Assembly: GCA_022826945.1 (NCBI GenBank)
Contig: JAJDTY010000058.1
Span: 20,685 to 84,684, forward strand
DNA length: 64,000 bases
Direction: 5' to 3'
DNA from: Candidatus Binatia bacterium
GTDB taxonomy: Bacteria > Desulfobacterota > Binatia > Bin18
In this document: in pieces, positions 8,026-15,332 of the stretch
Layout: each line of letters opens with the position of its first letter
Position numbering within the stretch: the first letter of the stretch is position 1
Position numbers and translations under genes: made by a program
Notes under the pieces: generated by a model
What the model saw: the letters and a program-made list of their open reading frames with translations, nothing else
The model's database searches: none
Told to the model about the DNA's origin: nothing

Positions 8026-9258
8026 ATGCAGACAATAGCACGCTGGATACTCGTAAGTGTTGGAGTATGTATTTGCGGCGTAACCCTGGCGCAAACAGAC
8101 AGAACTGCTGAACTGCGCGCGCGGGCCGAGGCCGGTGACGTCGAGGCGCAGTACGACCTCGCCTTCCTGTACGATAACGGCTACGGCGTCGTACAAGATT
8201 ACACCGAAGCCGGGGTATGGTATCGCAAAGCCGCCGAGCAGGGCCATGCGACGGCCCAGTGGAACTTGGGGGTCATGTACGCCAACGGTCTGGGCGTGGC
8301 AGCGGATATGGACACATCGATAGCGTGGTATCGCAAAGCCGCCGAGCAGGGCCATGTGACGGCCCAGTACGATCTGGGCATTCTATACTCATCGGGCAAG
8401 GGAATTGAGCAAGATGACGTCCAGGCATTGCTCTTGATCAACCAGGCGGCCGATAGCGCGGCCAAGCTAGCTGTTTATAAAGGCGACCGTGATTCATTCA
8501 ATGCCGCCAAAGCAACCGCCGCGAAATACGCCGGTGCCCGCGATAATCTGATTGCACGGATGACGATTGCCCAGCTCACCCAATCGGCCGAGCAAGGCAT
8601 CATGCATGCCCAGGCAGAATTGGGCATACTCTACGGCCTGGGCCAACGCGTTGACCAGGATGCGACCCAAGCGCTGCAATGGCATCGCCAGGCCGCCGAA
8701 CAGGGCTCTCCGCAATCGCTCTATTTTATGGGGCTCCACTACTACACGGGCCAAGGTGTGGCACAGGATGCGGCCGAGGCCGCCAAGTGGTATCGCCAAG
8801 CGGCTGACCAGGGCCATGCCGACGCACAGTGGAATTTGGGGCTCATGTATCGCACCGGCCAAGGCGTGGCACAGGACGCGGCCGAGGCCGCCAAGTGGTA
8901 TCGCCAAGCGGCCGACCAGGGTCACGCCCAAGCCCAGATCAATCTGGGATTCATGTATGCAACCGGGCAAGGGGTCGAACAGAACGACACCCAGGCGGCG
9001 AATTGGTATCGTCGGGCGGCCAATCAAGATGATGCCCAGGCGCAGTATAATCTGGCGCTACGCTATGCCAGGGGCCAGGGTACGCCGCTGGACTATGGCC
9101 AAGCCTATATGTGGATCAGGCTGGCGGAGACAAATGCCTCGGACGAGCACAAGAATGCCGTGCTCGAAGTGCGTGGGTATATCGTTGAGCTTATGGAACC
9201 TGAGCAGATTGAGGAAGGAGAAGAACTCTTTCGTAAGCGACAACGTTCGAGTTCTTGA
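8026..9258 (+). CDS. Secreted Sel1-repeat (SLR/TPR-like) protein
   Basis: 410 residues from the ATG at 8026, chosen because the resulting N-terminus is a classic signal peptide (MQTIARWILVSVGVCICGVTLAQ) preceded by TAGGAC; the frame is open 57 bases further upstream without a better site. The mature protein consists of about eight to nine Sel1-like repeats of ~36 residues with the pattern A-Q-x-x-L-G-x-x-Y-x-x-G-x-G-V-x-x-D-x-x-x-A. A less regular linker sits around residues 130-185. Such repeats form superhelical scaffolds for protein interaction, usually in the periplasm or at the envelope. Two of the central repeats are nearly identical at DNA level, suggesting recent duplication. Confidence 0.85.
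   Translation: MQTIARWILVSVGVCICGVTLAQTDRTAELRARAEAGDVEAQYDLAFLYDNGYGVVQDYTEAGVWYRKAAEQGHATAQWNLGVMYANGLGVAADMDTSIAWYRKAAEQGHVTAQYDLGILYSSGKGIEQDDVQALLLINQAADSAAKLAVYKGDRDSFNAAKATAAKYAGARDNLIARMTIAQLTQSAEQGIMHAQAELGILYGLGQRVDQDATQALQWHRQAAEQGSPQSLYFMGLHYYTGQGVAQDAAEAAKWYRQAADQGHADAQWNLGLMYRTGQGVAQDAAEAAKWYRQAADQGHAQAQINLGFMYATGQGVEQNDTQAANWYRRAANQDDAQAQYNLALRYARGQGTPLDYGQAYMWIRLAETNASDEHKNAVLEVRGYIVELMEPEQIEEGEELFRKRQRSSS
8751..8929 (+). repeat. 108-base tandem repeat units inside the Sel1 gene
   Basis: The segment starting at 8751 (CCAAGGTGTGGCACAGGA) recurs 108 bases later at 8859 with only a few synonymous differences over about 70 bases. A second, less extended pair lies at 8218 and 8326 (TGGTATCGCAAAGCCGCC in both). 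The period equals one 36-residue Sel1 repeat, so these are in-frame unit duplications that can expand or contract. Confidence 0.8.
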
Positions 9259-9260
9259 AC

Positions 9261-9315
9261 AAAGAGTAAACGTGTCCAGCATCTGCCTGCCTATTGGAGG
9301 ACCCGTTTACTCTTT
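9261..9315 (+). terminator. Hairpin terminator / repeated palindrome, copy 1
   Basis: AAAGAGTAAACG (9261-9272) and CGTTTACTCTTT (9304-9315) form a perfect 12-base inverted repeat, extended inward by GTCC/GGAC after one mismatch. It begins two bases after the Sel1 gene stop. The right arm ends in CTCTTTCT, a weak U-tract. The left arm plus adjoining GTGTCCAGC is shared with the palindrome after the next gene. Confidence 0.65.
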
Positions 9316-9423
9316 CTAGCCAACACGCTCAAGGCGAAGTGTTCTTCTGAGTCGGGCGCTTCGCTTGCGCTGTCCAAGGACAGAAGTCAGTTCGGCTTGA
9401 GTGCCAAAAAAAGGAGGATGTGC

Positions 9424-10596
9424 ATGCCCGGCCCTGAAGCCTTACCGAGTCTCCCCATGTCAGGCGTGATCGATGCCGACGGTCATATACTCGAAGCGCC
9501 CGACCTCTGGGAAAAATATCTGGAACCCAAATACCGTAGCCGCGCGGTCCGCATTCGGAAGGACGACGACGGCCTGGAATATCTTGAGGTCAACGGTCGG
9601 CCATCCAAAATGACGCGTAAGGGCGCACCCTCGGGGCTTGGTGTGATGGACCAGCTTGGGGGTATTGAGTATAAACGCGAGCCGACCGGGTCTGGCTATG
9701 TTGATAATGCCTCGTTTGGCTCTATGGATCCGAAAGAGCGGCTGCAACGTCTGGACATTGAGAATATTGAAAAGGTGTTTCTCTACCCCACTCTTGGCCT
9801 GTTGTGGGAACCCGAATGCGAAGACCTCGAGCTGTCGATGGCCTATGCCCGGGCGTATAATCGCTGGCTGGTGGATTTTTGCTCAGACTCGGATGGACGC
9901 CTGCTCCCCATTGCCCATATCCCCATTAGTATCCCCGAGCTTGCTGAAGCAGAGCTGCGCCGGGCGGCCAAGGATGGGATGAAGGGCTTTTTTGTGGCTC
10001 CGTATATCTGGAGCCGAAAGGCCCATGGCCATCCCGATCATGACCGCGTGTTTGCCGCGGCCCAAGAGCTCGGTCTGCCGTTTGGCATTCACCCGTCGTT
10101 TGAGCCCCACTGGGCGGCCCCAACCCGCTTTGGTCGGATGACGAGTTTTTCGACCGCGTTTTACCAAAACATCTCTGGCGGGGACGCCATTCGAGGCGGC
10201 TTTGTCTCGCTCTTTCAGTATGGGGTGTTCGATAAATTCCCACAGCTTAAAGTCATTGTCCTGGAGGTGGGCGCGGGCTGGATCGGGTACTGGCTGGAAC
10301 GCATGGATGCGGTCTACGACTCGCCGCTGGGCAAAAGTGTGCTGCTGAAAGACAAACCGAGCGAGTATTTCCGCCGACAGTGTTGGATCTCGGGCGACCC
10401 GGATGAACGTTCACTCGCCGGGGTCATCCCCTTTGTTGGAGAGGATCGATTTTTCTGGGCCAGCGATTTTCCGCATGCCGACCATCCACCCGAATATGTT
10501 CCCAATTTGATTGAACTCACAAACCTGATGGCCGAATCGGCCCGAGAGGGCATATTGGGAAAGAACGTGCTGAAGTGCTACGGCATGAAAGAGTAA
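9424..10596 (+). CDS. Amidohydrolase family 2 (metal-dependent TIM-barrel hydrolase)
   Basis: 390 residues starting at the ATG six bases after AAGGAGG; a TTG or earlier ATG in the same frame is possible. The fold is that of ACMS decarboxylase/gamma-resorcylate decarboxylase relatives: VIDADGHILE near the N-terminus (metal ligands in the DxDxH pattern), GIHPSFEPHW in the middle, and FFWASDFPHADHP near the C-terminus carrying the catalytic Asp. It would hydrolyse or decarboxylate a ring or carboxylate substrate in the cytoplasm. Followed by an acetoacetate-decarboxylase-like gene 90 bases later, an association that suggests a catabolic pathway. A second member of this family is at 39675-41141. 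Confidence 0.87.
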   Translation: MPGPEALPSLPMSGVIDADGHILEAPDLWEKYLEPKYRSRAVRIRKDDDGLEYLEVNGRPSKMTRKGAPSGLGVMDQLGGIEYKREPTGSGYVDNASFGSMDPKERLQRLDIENIEKVFLYPTLGLLWEPECEDLELSMAYARAYNRWLVDFCSDSDGRLLPIAHIPISIPELAEAELRRAAKDGMKGFFVAPYIWSRKAHGHPDHDRVFAAAQELGLPFGIHPSFEPHWAAPTRFGRMTSFSTAFYQNISGGDAIRGGFVSLFQYGVFDKFPQLKVIVLEVGAGWIGYWLERMDAVYDSPLGKSVLLKDKPSEYFRRQCWISGDPDERSLAGVIPFVGEDRFFWASDFPHADHPPEYVPNLIELTNLMAESAREGILGKNVLKCYGMKE

Positions 10597-10642
10597 ACGT
10601 GTCCAGCTTTGTCTGTATTGATAGAGGACTCGTTTGCTCTTT
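10588..10642 (+). terminator. Hairpin terminator / repeated palindrome, copy 2
   Basis: The left arm AAAGAGTAAACG (10588-10599) overlaps the last two codons and stop of the amidohydrolase; the right arm CGTTTGCTCTTT (10631-10642) matches with one G-U pair, and GTCC/GGAC extends the stem. The first 20 bases are identical to copy 1 at 9261, while the loop differs. Confidence 0.65.
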
Positions 10643-10686
10643 GATTCGTAGTCACAGGACAGTCAGACCACAAGGAGGCTAGCAGT

Positions 10687-11445
10687 ATGGCAAAGTATGG
10701 ACAGCTCACAAAAAGTCAGTTTGGCCCCTCCATGCCGGTGACCGCCCCCGCGGTCCAGTCTCCACCCTTCTATTACCGCAATATGGAGATGATTATCGTT
10801 GATTACCAAACCGATGAAGATGGTGCCCTGCGCCTCCTCCCAGAAGGGTTAGCCCTGGTTGAGCCGGCAACCGCCAGCCTCCTTATTGCCAAATACCACT
10901 TCTCGACCTTTGGACCGTATAACGAGGCGATTCTGGGCCTGGCCTGCACCTGGGAAGGTCAGCCCATGACCTATCTGCCGAATCTTTTCGTCACCCAGGA
11001 AGCGCCGCTGATCGCGGGGCGTGAGATCTGGGGCTATGCCAAAAAGCTGGCTCACGTTGACGTGACGCAGGAACATGAAGAGTTCATGGGCATTATTGAG
11101 CGGCCTACGGGTAACCGGCTGGCGACGGCCGTCATGCGGGCGATTCGCAACGCCCCGGTCGAGAGCTTCAAATTTCCACCCATTGTTTCCCTCAAAGTGA
11201 TTCCCAGCGCGGAAGAAAGCGAGGAGCCGGCCTTGGCCCAGCTTGTCTCGTGCAATTTTGCCGTCACCCCTGTCGTGGGAACCGATGGCATTGCCGAGGT
11301 GTGGAGCGGGCCGGGCTCACTGGTCTATAACGCGCCAACGGAAGCCGATCCCTGGCACCAGTTGGCCGTCAAAGAAGTGGTGCAGTGCCGCTATGGCTTT
11401 TTTAACGCCCACCTGCCATACGGCCGCATATTGAAAACGTATTAA
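10687..11445 (+). CDS. Acetoacetate decarboxylase-family protein
   Basis: 252 residues, typical of the family. The segment REIWGYAKKLAHVDV (about 112-126) matches the acetoacetate decarboxylase active site, with K119 as the candidate Schiff-base lysine and K120 as the neighbour that lowers its pKa. Upstream PNLFVTQEAPLIAGRE is also characteristic. It would decarboxylate or hydrate/aldol-process a beta-keto acid in the cytoplasm. The ATG follows AAGGAGG. It shares orientation with the amidohydrolase upstream but is separated from it by a strong hairpin, so it may have its own promoter. Relatives within this superfamily catalyse other reactions, so the substrate stays open. Confidence 0.82.
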   Translation: MAKYGQLTKSQFGPSMPVTAPAVQSPPFYYRNMEMIIVDYQTDEDGALRLLPEGLALVEPATASLLIAKYHFSTFGPYNEAILGLACTWEGQPMTYLPNLFVTQEAPLIAGREIWGYAKKLAHVDVTQEHEEFMGIIERPTGNRLATAVMRAIRNAPVESFKFPPIVSLKVIPSAEESEEPALAQLVSCNFAVTPVVGTDGIAEVWSGPGSLVYNAPTEADPWHQLAVKEVVQCRYGFFNAHLPYGRILKTY

Positions 11446-11460
11446 TAGCCGACATGAACA

Positions 11461-11504
11461 GAGGGGTCGCTGGGCAGCGGCCCCTCACTGCTCGCACGAG
11501 CAGT
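11461..11504. terminator. Double hairpin between convergent genes
   Basis: GAGGGGTCGCT...AGCGGCCCCTC (11461-11486) forms an 11-base stem with one G-U pair, immediately followed by ACTGCTCG CA CGAGCAGT (11487-11504), a perfect 8-base inverted repeat ending just before the peroxiredoxin stop. There is no long T-run on either side. Position between converging genes supports bidirectional termination. Confidence 0.6.
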
Positions 11505-11505
11505 C

Positions 11506-12168
11506 TTATTGCGGCTGCGGTACGATCCGCAGATACGGCTTGGGCGCCTTCCACCCGCCGGGGAATTTTTCCTTGGCTTCCTCGTTCGAGACCGCAGGAA
11601 CAATAATCACGTCCTCGCCCTGTTTCCAGTTCACCGGGGTGGCGACTTTGTGTTGGGCGGTCAACTGACAGGAATCCAACACGCGCAGAACCTCGTCGAA
11701 GTTCCGCCCGGTGCTCATCGGATAGGTAATCATGAGCTTGATCTTCTTGTCCGGCCCGACCACAAACACCGAGCGGACGGTGGCATTGTCGACCGCTGTC
11801 CGGCCCTTGGCAGTCCCGCTCGCATTCGGGTGGATCATATCGTACAGCTTGGCAACGGCGAGGTCCGTGTCGCCAATCAAGGGATAAGTGACGGAGTGCC
11901 CCTGAGTCTCTTCAATGTCTTTGACCCATTCAGTGTGGTCGGCGACCGGGTCAATGCTCAGACCGATGATCTTGCAGTTACGCTTATCAAATTCCGGCTT
12001 GAGGCCGGCCATATAGCCCAACTCCGTTGTACACACCGGAGTAAAATCTTTGGGATGTGAAAACAAAATGGCCCAGCCATCTCCGACCCACTCGTGAAAG
12101 TTGATCGTTCCCTCTGTGGTCTCCGCCGTAAAATTGGGAGCTTCCTCACCAATGTGTAACGCCATCAT
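11506..12168 (-). CDS. 1-Cys peroxiredoxin (Prx6 type)
   Basis: 220 residues, matching the length of Prx6-type enzymes. The peroxidatic cysteine is C46 in SHPKDFTPVCTTE, the family's invariant PxxxTxxC motif. The C-terminal extension with VATPVNWKQGEDVIIVP and FPGGWKAPKPYLR is characteristic of the 1-Cys group and absent from AhpC/Tsa types. It reduces hydrogen peroxide and organic hydroperoxides in the cytoplasm. The start is an ATG-ATG pair after AAGGAGATGC. It is followed in opposite gene order by two dodecins, so the region seems dedicated to redox and flavin protection. Confidence 0.94.
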   Translation of the reverse strand: MMALHIGEEAPNFTAETTEGTINFHEWVGDGWAILFSHPKDFTPVCTTELGYMAGLKPEFDKRNCKIIGLSIDPVADHTEWVKDIEETQGHSVTYPLIGDTDLAVAKLYDMIHPNASGTAKGRTAVDNATVRSVFVVGPDKKIKLMITYPMSTGRNFDEVLRVLDSCQLTAQHKVATPVNWKQGEDVIIVPAVSNEEAKEKFPGGWKAPKPYLRIVPQPQ

Positions 12169-12295
12169 GCATCTCCTTCAACGCTTGTACTTCTCACAGT
12201 TGCCAGTCGCCCACGGATCGAATCGATTCGTTTATAGCGCCTTACGCGGAGAAGTGGAAGCAGTTCTGTCCTCTCTGACACCGTTCAGATTGGCC

Positions 12296-12505
12296 TTACA
12301 TATTCAACCGAAATCCAACCTTGATCTTGACCTGGAACTGATTGACTTTGCCGTCCTGAATCACACCGCGCGCTTCAACGACCTCAAACCAATCCAAATT
12401 CTTGAGAGTTTGATTGGCCCGGGCAACGGCATTCTGGATGGCTTCTTCAATCGAGTTCTCCGATACTCCAACCAATTCAATTAACTTATACGTTTTGTCT
12501 GACAT
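12296..12505 (-). CDS. Dodecin (flavin-storage protein), copy 1
   Basis: 69 residues, full-length dodecin. Typical features are SDKTYKLIELVGVSENS at the N-terminus, ALDWFEV-like LDWFEVVEARG with the tryptophan that stacks on flavin, and the C-terminal VNQFQVKIKVGFRL strand with the flavin-contacting glutamine. Dodecins assemble into dodecamers that sequester flavins. The start follows AAAGGGAGGAGCC. It lies 43 bases after the other dodecin on the same strand, and the two differ considerably in sequence, so they are old paralogues. Confidence 0.93.
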   Translation of the reverse strand: MSDKTYKLIELVGVSENSIEEAIQNAVARANQTLKNLDWFEVVEARGVIQDGKVNQFQVKIKVGFRLNM

Positions 12506-12548
12506 GGCTCCTCCCTTTCGTCTCTACACCCAGGGTTTGTATATGAGC

Positions 12549-12788
12549 TTACCCTTCCGCCCAGGCCTTCATTTCTTCGTCGCTCAAATAGCGAAAGCCC
12601 ACATCAAGCGTGACCTGGTACTGTCCAACTTTGCCATCCACGACCGTTCCACGGAGTGCCTTGACCTCAAACCAGTCGAGTGCCTTGAGCGTCTTGTTGG
12701 CGCGATCAACCGCGTTGCTTACCGCCGCCGAGATCGACTGCTCAGAGGTGCCCACGATCTCGGTAATGACATAAGTTTTGTCCTGCAT
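12549..12788 (-). CDS. Dodecin (flavin-storage protein), copy 2, extended C-terminus
   Basis: 79 residues. The core matches dodecin: YVITEIVGTSEQS, the flavin-stacking tryptophan in LDWFEVKALRG, and QYQVTLDVGFRYL at the end of the last strand. About ten extra residues (SDEEMKAWAEG) extend the C-terminus beyond the usual length. The start follows GGAAAGGAGGAAG. It is the upstream member of a two-dodecin operon. Given the many flavin enzymes in this genome segment, flavin buffering is a plausible role. Confidence 0.93.
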   Translation of the reverse strand: MQDKTYVITEIVGTSEQSISAAVSNAVDRANKTLKALDWFEVKALRGTVVDGKVGQYQVTLDVGFRYLSDEEMKAWAEG

Positions 12789-12901
12789 ATCACTTCCTCC
12801 TTTCCGACCCTTGTCATCTTAGTCTCGTTCTGCCTCTCTTACTCTGTCACCTTCACACTATCCTTCGCCCCTGGTCTCCGCCTGTCAACCACAGGAGGCC
12901 T

Positions 12902-13315
12902 TTAGTCGTACTCGCGGTAGTTGATCACACGCCAGCCCTCGGCCTGATTGCGCAGGGTCAACACAATATTCTTGGTAAATCGTCCGGCTCCGTCAATGTT
13001 AAAATCCGCCTTATACAAGAAAGATACACTCGATTCACCGCGCGGTGTTTCTTCGAGCAGTTCGTAGTATACCCGCGGTTGCCGCGTTGTTGCATCGATG
13101 GTCAGGCCCTCGGTCAGTCGAATTTCCTCCTCTACCCGGTTACGGGCAAAGCCAGCACAGTAGGCTTTGGCGGTCGGCAAATCAATATGCACATAATGCG
13201 CGTCAAGAAAGAGTTCGGCCGTCCCTTGGGCCGTGTGAGGGTCGGGCTGGCAGGCACCCAGCAGCACGAGCCAGACAAGGCAAAAAAGCATCGGAGGGAA
13301 ACGCAGAGCGGTCAT
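12902..13315 (-). CDS. Small lipoprotein, function unknown
   Basis: 137 residues from the ATG at 13315, chosen because it gives a lipoprotein signal: a hydrophobic segment ending LVLLGAC, a lipobox with the lipidated cysteine near residue 22. The remainder looks like a small alpha/beta domain with an NTF2/SnoaL- or DUF4878-like flavour (long N-terminal helix with AQGTAELFLDAHYVHID, then strands ending WRVINYREYD). It is an envelope protein of unknown role. The start is 13 bases after the zinc-ribbon gene upstream, implying one operon. Confidence 0.7.
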   Translation of the reverse strand: MTALRFPPMLFCLVWLVLLGACQPDPHTAQGTAELFLDAHYVHIDLPTAKAYCAGFARNRVEEEIRLTEGLTIDATTRQPRVYYELLEETPRGESSVSFLYKADFNIDGAGRFTKNIVLTLRNQAEGWRVINYREYD

Positions 13316-13328
13316 GGCAGGAACTCCG

Positions 13329-13619
13329 TCAGGACTTTTTTTTGAATAAGGCGTCCAGTTGCGCCCGAGCGTCGGCTGCAGATGGGCGAGCCGGACTCGG
13401 CTGCGTATGCTTGAGCGCAAAGAATTCACAAAAATTTGCCGCATCCTTATGCTGGACAAGATCGGCCTGTGGTTCGCGGCACGCATCAGCAGCACGCACA
13501 TCGTAAAAGGTACAGTTGAGACAGCAGCGCACGTCAGCCCCGCACCCTGCACACGTGTCGCGTCGTCCAATGGGCTCTTCGAGAGATATTTCTGTCTGAC
13601 ACTGATAACAGACTCGCAC
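13329..13619 (-). CDS. Small zinc-ribbon protein
   Basis: 96 residues from a GTG preceded by GGGGGCGG; the frame is open further upstream without a good start. It has a CYQC pair, then CAGC, then RCCLNCTFYD, and later cysteines in CREPQADLV and NFCEFFAL, so two treble-clef or rubredoxin-like metal sites are likely. I recall similar short proteins (CxxC ... CLNC.FYD ... CREPQAE ... CxFF) in Geobacter-like deltaproteobacteria, without assigned function. The C-terminus is a charged helix rich in Lys. It is divergent from xerC. Confidence 0.72.
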   Translation of the reverse strand: MRVCYQCQTEISLEEPIGRRDTCAGCGADVRCCLNCTFYDVRAADACREPQADLVQHKDAANFCEFFALKHTQPSPARPSAADARAQLDALFKKKS

Positions 13620-13747
13620 AACCGCCCCCGTTTTGCGCCTTACACTACCCAGCGTGCAATTTGTTTTCTCATCGCGGGCCGTCTCTCTCCTCACTTTCTT
13701 CAAACCGGACTTGTTGATACCATTGCAAGTAATAAATTGAAATTCCA

Positions 13748-14692
13748 ATGGCACCAGAACTTCGCGAATTGTTTAACCGCTACACCGTATATCTGGAGGT
13801 AGAGAAAAATGTCTCTACCCATACCCTGCGGAACTACTGTAGCGATCTGCACCAATTCTTCGCTTTTGTTGAAAAGCCAACAGAACAGGCGGAGCCCGGT
13901 CAGGTCGATGTCACCCAGATCAGCCACCACATCATTCAGGCCTTTTTGTCCACCTTGTATCGACAGCATACGAAAAGTTCGATTAGTCGGAAGCTCTCGG
14001 CACTCAAGAGCTTTTTTCGCTTCTTGCTGCGCGAGGCCGTGATTGACCAAGACCCGACCCTGCACCTGAGTTCGCCCAAGCAGGATCACCCCCTTCCGAC
14101 CTATCTCCCGGTTGACGATATGTTTCGACTCTTGGACACGCCGGCACCGGATACCCCCGCCGAGTTGCGCGACCGGGCCATACTCGAAGTGCTCTATTCG
14201 TGCGGGCTCCGCGTCAGTGAATTGACCGGCCTGAACTGGGAGGATATCGATCCCAACCTTGAAGTCCTGCGGGTGAAGGGGAAGGGGCAGAAGGAACGGA
14301 TTGTGCCGATTGGCCGCACGGCGCTTGACGCGCTACACCGGTATCGGGCAGAGATTCCGGCCTTGCTCGGCAATAATTATCAGCCAACGTCCCACGACAT
14401 GTCGGCAGGTGACGCCAGGCCGGTTTTTCTCAACCAACGCGGCGGACGCTTAACTCCTCGGAGTGTAGCTCGACTTGTGGCCAGCTATGCCAAGCAGTGC
14501 GGTCTGGCCCACAAGATCAGTCCCCACGCACTGCGTCACACCTTTGCGACCCATTTGCTTGATGCGGGAGCCGACCTGCGGGCGATTCAGGAGCTATTGG
14601 GGCATTCCAGTCTGTCCACCACCCAGCGCTACACCCACGTCAATTTGGACCGCCTCACCCAAGTGTATGACAAAGCGCACCCGCGGGCCTAA
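13748..14692 (+). CDS. xerC: Tyrosine recombinase XerC-like
   Basis: 314 residues with the SAM-like N-terminal DNA-binding domain (TLRNYCSDLHQFFAF) and C-terminal catalytic domain. Catalytic residues visible: Arg in CGLRVSELTGL, Lys in KGKGQKERIVPIG, HxxR in HALRHTFATHLL, and His/Tyr in LGHSSLSTTQRYTHV. This is the complete R-K-H-R-H-Y set of chromosome-dimer-resolving recombinases acting at dif. It sits directly upstream of hslV-hslU (102-base gap), an arrangement known from Bacillus (codV) and some deltaproteobacteria, so it is more likely XerC than a mobile-element integrase. No clear Shine-Dalgarno precedes the ATG. Confidence 0.9.
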   Translation: MAPELRELFNRYTVYLEVEKNVSTHTLRNYCSDLHQFFAFVEKPTEQAEPGQVDVTQISHHIIQAFLSTLYRQHTKSSISRKLSALKSFFRFLLREAVIDQDPTLHLSSPKQDHPLPTYLPVDDMFRLLDTPAPDTPAELRDRAILEVLYSCGLRVSELTGLNWEDIDPNLEVLRVKGKGQKERIVPIGRTALDALHRYRAEIPALLGNNYQPTSHDMSAGDARPVFLNQRGGRLTPRSVARLVASYAKQCGLAHKISPHALRHTFATHLLDAGADLRAIQELLGHSSLSTTQRYTHVNLDRLTQVYDKAHPRA

Positions 14693-14794
14693 GCCGACCT
14701 CTTGTGACTCATCCCCTGCATCCTCTATAACGTCGCCTGCAATAGTTCATTCAATATCCTATGCTATGAATATCCGGTGGTTGGAGGACATACG

Positions 14795-15331
14795 GTGAGC
14801 GCACCCATGCATGGAACAACTATTCTCACCGTCCGCCGTGACGGCAAGGTTGCCATGGCGGGAGACGGGCAGGTCAGCCTTGGAGACACGGTCGTCAAGC
14901 ATGCTGCACGGAAAGTACGCCGCTTGTACAAGGATCGTATTCTGGCGGGCTTTGCGGGCGGGACGGCGGATGCCATTACCCTGTGTGAGAAATTCGAAGG
15001 CAAGCTGGAGGAATATAATGGTAATCTTCGGCGAGCTGCGGTCGAACTGGCCCGGGACTGGCGGGCGGACCGGGTCTTACGGCGCCTTGAAGCGCTGATG
15101 GCGGTCGTTGATCATGAGTCATCTCTGCTGATCTCCGGGAGTGGGGATGTACTGGAACCCGACGACGGCGTTCTGGCTATTGGATCGGGCGGCAATTATG
15201 CCCTGGCAGCAGCCCGTGCGTTAGTCGCCCATACGCCTCTGGATGCGGTCCGGATTGTTGAGGAGGCCATGCGCATCGCTGGAGCTATTTGCGTATACAC
15301 CAACGACCAGATTGTAGTGGAGGAACTATAA
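14795..15331 (+). CDS. hslV: ATP-dependent protease peptidase subunit HslV (ClpQ)
   Basis: 178 residues from a GTG six bases after GGAGGA; an in-frame ATG lies four codons later. The short propeptide is removed to expose the catalytic threonine of GTTILTVRR (T8 in this numbering). Proteasome-beta motifs follow: [24 protein letters not shown], and [15 protein letters not shown]. Twelve copies form two stacked hexameric rings that degrade proteins unfolded by HslU. The stop is two bases before the hslU start, so the two are translationally coupled. Confidence 0.96.
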   Translation: MSAPMHGTTILTVRRDGKVAMAGDGQVSLGDTVVKHAARKVRRLYKDRILAGFAGGTADAITLCEKFEGKLEEYNGNLRRAAVELARDWRADRVLRRLEALMAVVDHESSLLISGSGDVLEPDDGVLAIGSGGNYALAAARALVAHTPLDAVRIVEEAMRIAGAICVYTNDQIVVEEL

Positions 15332-15332
15332 G

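Noticed and set aside
13748..14692. Tyrosine recombinase as evidence of a mobile element
   Set aside because: It is adjacent to hslVU as in other bacteria, has XerC length and motifs, and no attachment repeats or cargo genes were seen.
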